A DNA stretch of 64,000 nucleotides, taken from Chenopodium formosanum. Lineage: Eukaryota > Streptophyta > Magnoliopsida > Caryophyllales > Amaranthaceae. The notes beneath the pieces were generated by a model, which did not search any database, had not been told where the DNA came from, and saw only the letters and a program-made list of their open reading frames with translations. The DNA is taken from assembly GCA_024500155.1 (NCBI GenBank), contig CM044857.1:5334501-5398500 (forward strand), given 5' to 3'. Of this stretch, positions 50,637 to 61,200 are shown piece by piece. The translations under genes were made by a program, and so were the position numbers. Each line of letters opens with the position of its first letter. Position 1 is the first letter of the stretch.

Positions 50637-51010
50637 GATGCCTAAGTCAAATTGTCTTAGTCAATAATATTTCACACACGTTTACTTAGAGCAATTAAGG
50701 CATAAGTCAATTGTCTTAGTTAATAATATTTCACACATGTTTACTTAGACATAATTAATTTCAAAAATTTAATGTTCTTCGAATTATACATTATGCATTT
50801 TAAAAATATCACTACATAAGATTCTTTGGTCAAGAATATTAATAAAATATGTTAATGAAATTCTTAATTCATAATAATAGCATTTCACACATATTTATTT
50901 AGACATCACTAATTCCTAAAACTAAAAGTTCCTCAAATTATACTTAGTCAATATTTGGAATGCTTTTAACAATATCACTACATAAGATTCTTTGGTCAAA
51001 AATCTCAAAA
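50637..51010. repeat. Subterminal tandem repeats of the Helitron
   Basis: A unit of about 65 bp, with CTTAGT-AATAATATTTCACACA and GTTTACTTAGA, occurs twice at 50637-50757. A longer unit of about 180 bp, with ATATCACTACATAAGATTCT and TTGGTCAA, occurs at about 50808-50833 and 50973-51000. Confidence 0.7.
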
Positions 51011-51278
51011 AGAATTTCCTTCCTCATATTCAATAATACTAATCATGATAAGTGGATCAAAATAATACATATATAATAACTTAATTACATGAAACCTAAT
51101 CTTCTTTTAAGAACTTCTCAATCATGTGTCGTGTAAATAATATTTTATTATAAAATAGATATATCTTATACATTTCTTATAATAATTTATAAATTCATAC
51201 AAAGAGTTTAAAAAGCTAAATCAAGTAATTTATTTATACAACTCGCTAATAGATCGATAAATTCTATTCACAACATGG

Positions 51279-51312
51279 TGCACGCGCAACGCGCGCGTGC
51301 AACCGCACTAGT
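51279..51312 (+). other. Helitron 3' terminal hairpin and CTAG end
   Basis: TGCACGCGC (51279-51287) and GCGCGTGCA (51293-51301) form a perfect 9-bp stem with a 5-base loop. Six bases later CTAG (51308-51311) is followed by T, matching the CTRR|T end of Helitrons and giving + orientation, in agreement with the coding strand. Confidence 0.85.
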
Positions 51313-51334
51313 ATATATATAATTGAGATCATGT

Positions 51335-51686
51335 GAGAACCAAGGTGAATAATATGAAGTTATGAACTAGGAACTAATCTCAGCCATTGATCGCACTCTA
51401 CTAATGGCTCACATTGCACTCGCTCTCATTAATGACATTCTCGTAATTTTGCTGTTTTCAAACTTTTTTCCAGATCTTTTAACTTTTAAGGTAATTTCAT
51501 TTACTTTAAGACTGATTTTATTTACTAAATTTTCATTTACTTTTGAGAAATGAAACTAGAAACTACTTTATAAAATTAAAATATTATAAAAATGTCATTA
51601 ATGATACGGGAAGCATATGAGCTGTCCGATTAACATGATCTAAGGGCCTAGATTAGTTCCTAGTTCTTATTTTAGCCTTGGCTCTC
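51335..51686. repeat. Inverted-repeat element next to the Helitron end
   Basis: The left arm GAGAACCAAGG...GAACTAGGAACTAATCT (51335-51382) is complementary, with mismatches, to the right arm AGATTAGTTCCTAGTTC...CCTTGGCTCTC (about 51651-51686). The interior is non-coding, with imperfect ATTTACTTT repeats. No target duplication is evident. Probably a MITE. Confidence 0.6.
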
Positions 51687-51698
51687 TTTATAACTTGG

Positions 51699-51723
51699 TT
51701 ATATATATATATATCTATATATA

Positions 51724-51795
<72 letters not shown>
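51699..51795. repeat. (TA)n microsatellite
   Basis: TA repeats with two C interruptions (ATATCTATATATATC), right next to copy B of the duplicated segment. Confidence 0.9.
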
Positions 51796-51797
<2 letters not shown>

Positions 51798-51798
<1 letters not shown>

Positions 51799-52174
51799 TG
51801 TTCCTTGTAAATGCTCATCTTCGTATCCAATTCTTGAAGTGGCGCATCAAGAGTTTTTATCGTGAAGATGGTTACTTATTATTTTTGTTTTCATTGCTTA
51901 AAAAAGTTTTGGGCTTAGTCTTGTTGGCCCATGTAATGTACTAGCGTGCTCTGAATTCAAGTGGAAGCAAAAGACAAGTCGTGTCGAACATGTGTCGATC
52001 ATTCAAAAATGGAGACCATGGCCTGACCCACGTGATGTGCCAGTTAGCTCCTTCATTTATTTTTATATATTTGGTATGCTAGTTTTAAAAGGGGCTAATA
52101 AGTGGACTAGTTTGTCTGGTAGATTCATGTTAACTTTTGAAAATGATGTCCATGTACAACCCATGATTCATTGG
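51798..52174. repeat. Duplicated segment, copy B right half
   Basis: Matches 13655-14041 from TTGTTCCTTGTAAATGCTC to CCCATGATTCATTGG with scattered differences. It is the complement of the left half at 14213-14390, so the Helitron lies inside one former repeat unit. Confidence 0.85.
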
Positions 52175-52183
52175 GAGAAATTC

Positions 52184-53136
52184 TAGGACTCTAACTGTTA
52201 AAGTCATCTAGGACTCTAACAAGGCCAAAAATGTCCCTTTCAATTTTTTGTTCCGTTTAGAACAAAAATTAATTTCTTAAAAAAGAAATTCTGGCAAATT
52301 GAGTTCTTTTTTCTGCTATTTTCTCAAATGAAGTTCTCAACATGTGACAAATTTTGGCGTCAAAACATGGCGGGAACAAAACATTGGTGATGTTCTTGTT
52401 CTATCTTTTGCCGTTGATGGTATTTTTATGATGCCAACAAACTTCTTGATGGTATTCTTTTAGATACCAACAACCTTTGATGAGTTGATGGTATTCTCCA
52501 ACAATTCTTGATGGTATTGTTTTAGATACCAACAACCCTTGATGGTATTCTCCAACAATCCTTGATGGTATTCCTTTTTTCTATTTGTCATTGATGGTAT
52601 TCTTTTAGATACCAAGTATAATAATTTTGATTTCTATTTGTTGGATAATATAAATCATGGAACAACGAACTTCTTGATGGTATTCTTTTAGATACCAACA
52701 GCCCTTGATGAGTTGATGGTATTCTCCAACAAATTTTGATTGTATTGTTTTAGATATTAAAAGCTCTTGATGGTATCCTTGATGGTATAACTTTTTTTCT
52801 ATTTGTCGTTGATGGTATTCTTTTAGATACCAATTACAATAAACTTTGGCGCAAATTTCCCACGCATGCTTTGGACTCCATTTGAGGAAATGGAGAACAA
52901 AGAACACTACCCTGAAAGAGTTTCCAATTTGATAATTTTTTTTTTAAAAAAAAAGCAAAATCTTGGGGTGGAGCTAGGAAGAGCTATCCATTTCACCTTT
53001 TCGCATTTTCATAGAGCTGTCCTTGCATTGTCGTCTTTTTCTCAGCTTTTCAGTTAATTTTTTTTTTAATTTAGCAATGAGATGTACAGTAAAATTACCA
53101 CAATACCCCTGTTAGACTCTAACAGTTAGAGTCCTA
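52184..53136. mobile_element. 953-bp TIR element with internal minisatellite
   Basis: Perfect 17-bp terminal inverted repeats: TAGGACTCTAACTGTTA (52184-52200) and TAACAGTTAGAGTCCTA (53120-53136). AAATTC precedes and AAACTC follows, a possible 6-bp target duplication with one mismatch. The interior lacks transposase. It carries the minisatellite at about 52405-52840. Superfamily unknown. Confidence 0.7.
52405..52840. repeat. Minisatellite TTGATGGTATTC... (ten or more units)
   Basis: Irregular repeats built from TTGATGGTATTCTTTTAGAT plus ACCAACAAC, or from the short form TTGATGGTATTCTCCAACAA. A block of about 210 bp (TTTTTTCTATTTGTC-TTGATGG to ACCAA) is itself repeated (about 52575 and 52792). 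Confidence 0.8.
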
Positions 53137-53699
53137 AAACTCCTTGAAAGTCCTTGCGTTGACTCCTTGCTTCGGTAAAATGACATGGGATGACACTTCA
53201 TTCTATTTTTCAATTTTTGCTTAAGAGAGATAAAGAGTCAGGTGACATGTGTAGAATTATAATTTTGTGTACTCCTAATCTCTTATACAGAAGTTAACAC
53301 AACCAATAAAGGAGCTAGTTTTAAGATCCCTAACCCTTATTTTCTTTATATATATAATGGCTAAATATTGGATTTCTAGGCTGCTATCAGTTTGGAGCAA
53401 TGTACATTCTGTACATATTTAAACTTTATGCATTATTGAATGTTGAACGACATTTTTACGTATGCATATAAGGTGTTCGCTAAAATGCTTGTTTGGTGAT
53501 GCAAAATATTGATCAAACATTCAGAATATCAGCAAAACATGAGCAGTTGAGCTGAAGATAAATGTTTCTTTCATGACTTTCGATTTTCATCTATTAGTCC
53601 ATTTGATTGTATTTACTACAAGTAGCTAATTTCCTACAAAATGAAGTCGTGATCAATCATGGTTGTACTTTAGACACTGATTCTATATACTGTAATAAT
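53137..53699. other. Intergenic DNA
   Basis: No gene is supported. GAAAGTCCTTGCGTTGACTCC at the left edge resembles sequence after copy A at about 14188 and may be the far end of the duplicated segment. Confidence 0.5.
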
Positions 53700-53704
53700 G
53701 ACTA

Positions 53705-53886
53705 TGCTAAATTAGAGAGGAAATAGAAGTGAATGACTTGATTCTCATTGATGGCTTCAACCCCAATATATAAAATACAAGTTAACCCTAATATGATAGG
53801 ATTAGGAAACTAGGAAAATAAGGAAAATATATTAACTAGCCTCCAAAAGATACTAACAAAATATTTCCTAAAATATATCCTCAATA
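53705..53886 (-). repeat. Copia 3' LTR (left)
   Basis: A 182-bp LTR, TGCTAAATTAG to CCTCAATA on the + strand. Confidence 0.92.
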
Positions 53887-56800
53887 CCCCCCCCCCTCAA
53901 GTTGGAGCATGGGATCGAAAATGCCCAACTTGGAAAGAAGATGATCAAACTGAGTCTTCCCAAGTGCCTTAGTAAAAATATCTTCCAATTTCTCCTTAGT
54001 AGAAACATAAGATGGAGCAATCAAGCCCTCTGTAATTGCATCACGAACAATATGAGAATCAATCTCAATGTGCTTCGTACGTTCATGAAAAACTGGATTT
54101 CTGGTTATATGTAAAGCAGATTGACTATCACAGAACAACTTGATCGCCTTAGAGTGTTGGACACCCAAACTCAAAAGCAAGGCCTTCAACCACTTCAACT
54201 CATGTGTGGTTGAAGCCATGTAGCGATACTCAGCTTCAAAAGAAGATGTGGAAACTGTGGGTTGTTTCTTGGTCTTCCAAGAAATAGGGGATTTACCAAG
54301 AAACACAAGCCAACCTGTCAATGAACGACGAGTAAGAGGACATGCCACCCAATCTGAATCACACCAACCCTGCAAAGTTAGGTCACTATCTGCACTCAAC
54401 AAAATACCCTCTCCCGGGGTACCCTTTAAATAACGAACTACCCTCAGAGTCACCTCCCAGTGCTCAATGCGAGGCTCTTGCATATATTGCGAGAGAATAT
54501 GAACAGAATACGCCAAATCTGGTCTAGTAACCAAGAGATAAATTAACCGTCCTACCAGTTTGCGATAAGACTCAGGATTAGCAAGTAACTCACCACTAGC
54601 AAGGCTAAGCTTGTGATTTTGCTCAATCGGAAAATCACTTGGTTTCGCACCTAATAACCTTGCTTCAGAAATAATATCCAAGGTGTATTTTCGTTGACAC
54701 AAAAACAAACCTGATTTACTATGAGCAACTTCAATGCCCAAAAAAAATTTCAAAGGACCAAGGTCCTTCATTTTGAAACAATCACCAAGATAAGCCTTGA
54801 ATACATTCATTGCAGCGGAATCATTCCCAGAAATAATAAGATCATCAACATAAACTAAGACATTAAGCTGCACATTGCCATTAGTATATGTAAAAAGAGA
54901 ATAATCAGAGTAAGACTGAATAAAACCGTACCCTTTCAAAGCCGTAGACAGTTTTGCTAACCAACACCTCGGAGCTTGTTTTAACCCATACAAAGACTTT
55001 CTCAAGCGACACACCAAACTCGGATCTGAGCTCTCAAAACCTGGAGGTAATTTCATGTACACCTCCTCATCAAGATCACCATGTAAAAAAGCATCATGAA
55101 CATCCATCTGATGAAGCTCCCACTTAGAAGTGGCTATAGCGAGAAAAGCCCGAACTTTAGTCATTTTTGCAATCGGAGCGAAAGTCTCACTATAATCTAT
55201 ACCTTCCTGCTGATGATTACCAATAAAAACCAAGCGAGACTTGAGATGTTCAACATCACCATTAGACAAAAATTTCATTTTGTACACCCATTGATTGCCT
55301 AAAGCCTTCTTATCGGGAGGAAGATGCTCTAAGGCCCAAGTCCCATTGTCTTAAAATGCCCTTATTTCTTCTTTCATAGAACGTTGCCAACCTTCGGATT
55401 TCATGGCTTCTTTAAAGGATTTTGGATCCTTTCCCAAAACAACGGCTACAAGAAATTTGCGATAATTCACAGAAAACATGTCACAATTTATGTAGTGTGC
55501 CAGGGGATACGGAGTACTTGTAGTCTGATTGGAAGAACAAGACGGACTCTTAGCAATAACCGTGAGTGTATCAAAATCCCAAAGCAAAATCGAAGGATAT
55601 TTTTCTCGAAAACCACGCCCCAATTCACTGTCATTGTGGTGCTGCTGCTTGGTGCTGTGCTACTGGGCAGTGGTAGATTCTGCCTGCTGCTCGGTGGTTT
55701 GCTGCCGGGCAGTGGCAGTGGTAGGGGACTCTGCAGCCCCCTTGCGGCCAGCACTGTTATGCCGTGGGGTGGTTGCGGAGTGGGCTGCATCCCCCCTTCT
55801 TCCATATTAAATGTGTCGTCATAAATTGCACCATTATCATTGTAACCCAAATCACAAGCAGCAAAATCCACATGAATATCATTCTCCGTATCACCGAAAT
55901 TTGCATCAATATTTACATCATCCAAGGAACCAAAAGGAAACATATCTTCGACAAATTTCACATCACGAGAGACAAAAAATTCCTTTGTTTCAAGATCAAA
56001 TAGCTTCCATCCCTTTTTCCCGAATGGATACCCCACAAAAATACATTTACGGCTTCTACTGGCAAACTTATTCCCCCTCGTCTTTTGATTGTGTGCGAAA
56101 CACAAACAACCAAAAGTACGAATAGCACCAAAAGAAAAAGGTTTATTAAAAATAATTTCGAAAGGCCTTTTGTTTTGTAGAATAGGGTAGGAGTTCGATT
56201 AATCAAATGAGCTGCGGCTAAAACACACTCACCCCAAAAATAAATAGGAAGATTGGCTTGGAATCTCTAGGCCCTACTAACATTAAGAATGTGTTTGTGT
56301 TTTCTCTCTACCCTCCCGTTTTGTTGAGGAGTCCCAACACAAGAGGTTTGAAAGAGAATACCAGTTGCAACAAAATAATCGTTCAAACAATTAAATTCAA
56401 ACCCATTATCACTCTACACAATTTTAATTGTTTGATTAAATTGTCTATCAACCACAGCAACAAAAGCCATAAACATCCGAAGAACCTCAGTTTTATCAAG
56501 CAACAAATAAATCCAAACGGCACGGGAATAATCATCAACAATAGTCAAGAAATAACGAGCCCCACACGAGGAAACATGACGATATGGACCCCATAAATCA
56601 CAGCGTAGTTTTTCAAAAATTCTAGAAGCTTTTTTGTCACTCAAAGGAAATTTGTCTCTAGAATGTTGAGCACGAAAACATACTTCACAACCTTTTGCTA
56701 AACTAGTGTTATTATTGCTAATATGAGGAAGCAACTTAACTACCTTCTCAGAGGGATGACCCATTCTTCTATGCCAAAGATCTAACTCAGAAGTCGCTCC

Positions 56801-57190
56801 AACCACCGACACACGTTGCACCACATCCGGGTTGCTAAGATAATAGAGTCCGTCTTGCCTAAGACCCGTGCCAATTAACTCCTTCATTGGGTCCTGTATA
56901 GCACACATATGCAAGTTAAACTGTACAACAGCTTTTAATTGATCACTAAGTTGAGAGACGGAAATTAAATTGCAATTCAAATTCGGGACAAAAAGAACTC
57001 CAGAGATAGTGATTTTATCAAACAAACAAATAGATACGGCCAAAGTTGCGAGTATACTGCCATCATTGGGCAAACCGACTGGGTATTCAATGTTGTAAGA
57101 GTCAAATAGCCAAGATTTATTTCCGGTGACATAATGAGTTGCACCGGTATCAATAATCCAACAAGTGTTGTCAAATTTACCATTGAGACG
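53881..57190 (-). pseudogene. Copia polyprotein: protease, integrase, RT, RNase H
   Basis: Order from the right: protease with CWIIDTGATHYVTG (about 57165-57124), GAG-pre-integrase LDLWHRRMGHP with CEVC (zinc motif), integrase core CDLWGPY and, after a TAG at about 56411, SDNGFEF; another TAG interrupts after NVSRA (about 56263), then a frameshift near 56180, CLCFAHNQKTRGNKF, VGYPFGKKGW. A frameshift lies near 55620, and a TAA after EEIRAF (55351). Reverse transcriptase follows from NQWVYKMKFLSNGDVE with VYVDDLIISG (active site) and the RNase H-type CDSDWVACP and EAEYRYMA. The last 468-aa frame is open to the 3' LTR. No gag zinc knuckle is seen between LTR and protease. Confidence 0.9.
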
Positions 57191-57288
57191 GATTTCTGGG
57201 ATTTAATGTATTACCCAAAAAATGGCCACGGTCATGTTTTTTTTTTTTTTTTTTGTAAAAAAAAAAATTTAACCTGCTCTTGATACCA

Positions 57289-57470
57289 TGCTAAATTAGA
57301 GAGGAAATAGAAGTGAATGACTTGATTTTCATTGATGGCTTCAACCTCAATATATAAAATACAAGTTAACCCTAATATGATAGGATTAGGAAACTAGGAA
57401 AATAAGGAAAAGATATTAACTAGCCTCCAAAAGATACTAACAAAATATTTCCTAAAATATATCCTCAATA
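57289..57470 (-). repeat. Copia 5' LTR (right)
   Basis: A 182-bp LTR, nearly identical to the left one (differences near the TTCTCATT/TTTTCATT, CCCC/CCTC and AATATATT/AAGATATT positions). Confidence 0.92.
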
Positions 57471-57475
57471 GACTA

Positions 57476-58255
57476 AGACTTGGGTTATGCCTGTTCTACA
57501 CGTAGACACGCACGCTCAGATGATAATCGAGCTAGAACTACTTGGTGACCATATACTGACCGTACCGACGTGTTCAGATTATATATGAACTTATGAACGT
57601 ACTAGACCCCTTTCCGTAGACGAGCTTTGGAAGCCATGAAGTGTAGTTGGTGATGTTGCCGGGCCAGTGTCTACTGCCTAGATGTATATCTGTAAACACT
57701 CTTCCCCCTAAAACAAAAAATGTCTAAGTTGATTTTTCTTGGTAAGTAATAAGCTGTAATTTTATTCTGTAAACACTCTTCCCCCTACATTTTTCTTTCT
57801 TGTGCAGATATGCTACAGCCTACTCATAATATCCTTATTGCTTAATCAACACAATTACTAAGGCAACATAGCGTGAGCTTAGAATATGACAATACGAAAT
57901 GTACAGTACAGTATGTTTTTTTATAGGTAATTATCATTGCATAACATGACAACATATACATTTAAGCTCAACATTATTCTGTAGCTCACCTGTTTTTGTA
58001 CAAAACAAATTTATAATAAGGAATTTCTGACAAAATAAGGAACTCTTAACAGATTTTTTTTAGTTTGTTTTGATAGTCCTTGAACATTTCATGGTTGAAA
58101 AGAAGTGACTTTCTCCCTCTTATTTCCCTTACTTTTTATTCTCATTTCAGTATGAGTCCTCCTCTGGTGGGATGACTTTTAGTGCCCAAGATTGTGGAAT
58201 ACTTTCGGTCACAGTTGAGGGATACTCGATTGAAAAGGTAACATTGACTAAATTC
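57476..58255. other. Intergenic DNA and ABCB 3' flank
   Basis: No complete gene. One + strand open stretch, 58151-58237, has exon-like borders (TTTCAG before, GTAACA after) and reads YESSSGGMTFSAQDCGILSV then TVEGYSIEK. It may be an exon remnant of another gene overlapping the ABCB 3' flank, but it has no partner exon here. Confidence 0.35.
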
Positions 58256-61200
58256 TTAATCTACAGAAGGATTGGATTTTCTCTGTTGTAAATCAACCAA
58301 TTGAGCATAGATACCTCCATGAATGCTAACAAGCTCTTCATGGCTTCCAAGTTCACATACTTTTCCTTGGCTCATGACTGCGATATTATCTGCATCACTT
58401 ATAGTTGAGAGTCTGTGAGCCACTATAATTGTTGTTCGACCTTGCATGAGTTTTTCAAGGGCATCCTGGACGAGCTTTTCTGATGAAGTGTCAAGCGCGC
58501 TTGTTGCTTCATCTAAAAGCAGGATGGATGGATCTTTTAGTATTGCCCGAGCAATTGCCACCCTTTGTTTCTGACCCCCTGATAACTGGGACCCTTTTTC
58601 TCCCACTCGAGTATCATATCCATCTGGCATTCTGCTTATAAACCCATGAGCATTTGCTGCTTTGGCAGCCTTCATTATTTCGATTTCTGTTGCCTCCTCG
58701 TTACCATAGCGTATATTCTCATATATTGTGGTGGAGAACAATGCTGGCTCTTGCTGTACTAATCCTATCATACGCCGGAGAGACTTCAGATTCAAGTTTC
58801 TGATGTCAATCCCGTCTATCAAAATTGAGCCAGAAGAGGGATCATAGAATCTCATCACAAGGGATACCAAGGTGCTCTTTCCTGATCCACTCTGACCCAC
58901 AACTGCTAGACTCTTTCCTGCAGGAACCTTTAGGTTGAAGTTGTTGAGAACAAGTATTTCAGGTCTTGTTGGGTACTTAAAACTGACATTTCTGAATTCT
59001 ATATCTCCTCTAATCTCTGTTACCTTAGTTGATTTGGGATCATCAGAGTCGATAGCTGTTTTCCTTTTGAGGATGAGAAATATTGATCCTAGTACATCCG
59101 ATCCCTTCATTATTACGGGTGTAAGAGCAAGTGCTTCAGCTATTGAAAAGGCCGCAGTAATTAAGACCATGAAGGACTTTATAATTTCACCAAAGTTGCT
59201 TTCTCCATGTTTTAGCAGAACAGAAGCATACCAAAGGGTTAACCCATATGAACTGAATGTAAGGAGTAATGATATGCCGTACCCTAAACCTGATATGTGG
59301 CCTCGTAGAACAGCTTGTTTATTTGGCTTGTTCAAGTGCATAGAAAATTGCTTTGAGATTTGCTCTTCAACTCCAAATGCAGCAACTGTTCTGATGTTTG
59401 AGATCGCTTCTCCAGCCAAAGCATTAGCACGATAGTACTCTTTAGAATAATCCCCACCAAAGCCTTTCAGGAAATATTGCTGCACAAATGTAAAACAAAA
59501 AACTGAATGTCAGAGGGAAAGGAAGTTGACAGAATGAAAACTTGGACAATGCTATATGTAATAATTCATGTGTCTGAGTGTCATATCCAAGTTAACTTTA
59601 ACCAGAAAAGGTTGCTCCTGCTCAAAGTTAACATTCAAATATGGTGATTTTATTTTTATTTTTAGAAATATTTCAAGCACGTACTTGGTTAGATTTGTCT
59701 CAGTAATTTTTCTCTAAAGTTAGATTCAAACTCATTTACAGTACCTTTCTTTTTCTCTCTACTTTTCCCTACCTTAATCTACGCACCCCATACTAATAAA
59801 CTCAGTTGGGACAGACAGGGACGAATGGACTATATAAACTTAGAGGTGAAACAGATGGCTCTATTCCATCTTGGTTGTACCTAAAACATCACATTTCTAG
59901 CAGCTCTGAAAACCCACATTAGGTTCCTCAATTCTACCTGGTGCTCAAATGCATGTGACTTAAACACATAAATTGTAACTCTTGTTTGATGAGTACATTA
60001 AAACAACATCTCTAACCTCGGCTATGGAGGAGCCAATCATCAGGGGAAACATGGCAACAGTGACAGCTGCAAGGCGCCAGCTTAACTTAAATGCAATGAG
60101 AAATGATGCTGCAATGAGTGACATATTCTGCACAATTGTTGATAGTCGATCAACAAGAGTTGTCCTAACAAGTGTTGCATCGGCTGCTAACTTTGATGTC
60201 AATGAACCAACACTATTTTCTTCTATGTCAAACCACCCAATTTCATTTGACAACATAGCTGCCATGAAGAGAAAAAGGAAGAAACATAATCAATAACATG
60301 AATGAATCATATGACATAATTATAATACTCCCTCTGTCTCACACCTAAGTTAACATATACTTTATTGTATCGGAATGTCTCAAAATTTATTAGACATTAT
60401 TTTTTATTACCTTAATTTTCCTCTTATTTGGGACCCACACCCATCCTAATTTTTTTTTTCCCCTTTCAACCCCCCTCCCCTTCCCCTCCCCCAAAACTCT
60501 ATTCTTCATGCCTTATACAATGTTAACTTAGCCTAAGCAAGAGGGAGTAGTTTGAGTTCTAGACTCCTAGTTGTAAAACTGAACCTGAAAACATCAGCTT
60601 GCGAATACGAGTGGTGACTCGTTCTCCCATTAAAGTATAGAAGTAGTGCTGCATTAGATATATCGGAATAGTAATGAGTGCAACCCCAAGGAAAACAAAT
60701 GAAGTTATTCGAACTTCATGCTTGATCTTGGAGTCATCATTAGAATAGAAGGCCGTTAACATATATGAGATACCAAAGGCAAATAAAGGAGCTTGAATTC
60801 CAACCAAAACGGCCCCAACAGACCCAAGAACTGCATTGGGAAACTCTGATGCATTTAACTTGATAAGCTCCTTAATGGATGGCTTAGGATATGTAGTGAT
60901 TGGATCTTCATTGTAATTACTTAGTTCCTGCTCTCTAGCAGAAGTTGATTTTGGGTCTTCCAAGGGATGAACGTTCTTGTTGTACTCAGAATAGCTCAAG
61001 GTTTGTGAACTTTGCTCATTGATTTTTTCGGTTTTATCCAAGTTGTTTTCTGAAACTTGTAGTCTGGCTAATGCTGCATACTCTCCCCCTTTTGAGATTA
61101 ATTGTTCATGAGTTCCTAATTCAACTACACTTCCATTCTTGAGAACAATAATTTGATCAACATCTCGAATAGTGGACAATCTATGAGCAACTACAATTGT

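Larger units (their letters stand above)
53705..57470 (-). mobile_element. Ty1/copia retrotransposon lacking gag, TSD GACTA
   Basis: LTRs of 182 bp at 53705-53886 and 57289-57470 differ at about three positions. The target duplication GACTA is at 53700-53704 and 57471-57475. Reading on the minus strand, the 5' LTR (57470-57289) ends GCA and is followed by TGGTATCAAGAGC, the tRNA-iMet-type primer site. A polypurine tract with a G run (53887-53897) precedes the 3' LTR. The interior is 3402 bp and starts almost directly with protease, so gag is missing. Confidence 0.93.

Noticed and set aside
55384..56596. Open frames on the + strand within the copia element
   Set aside because: Antisense shadows of the copia polyprotein.
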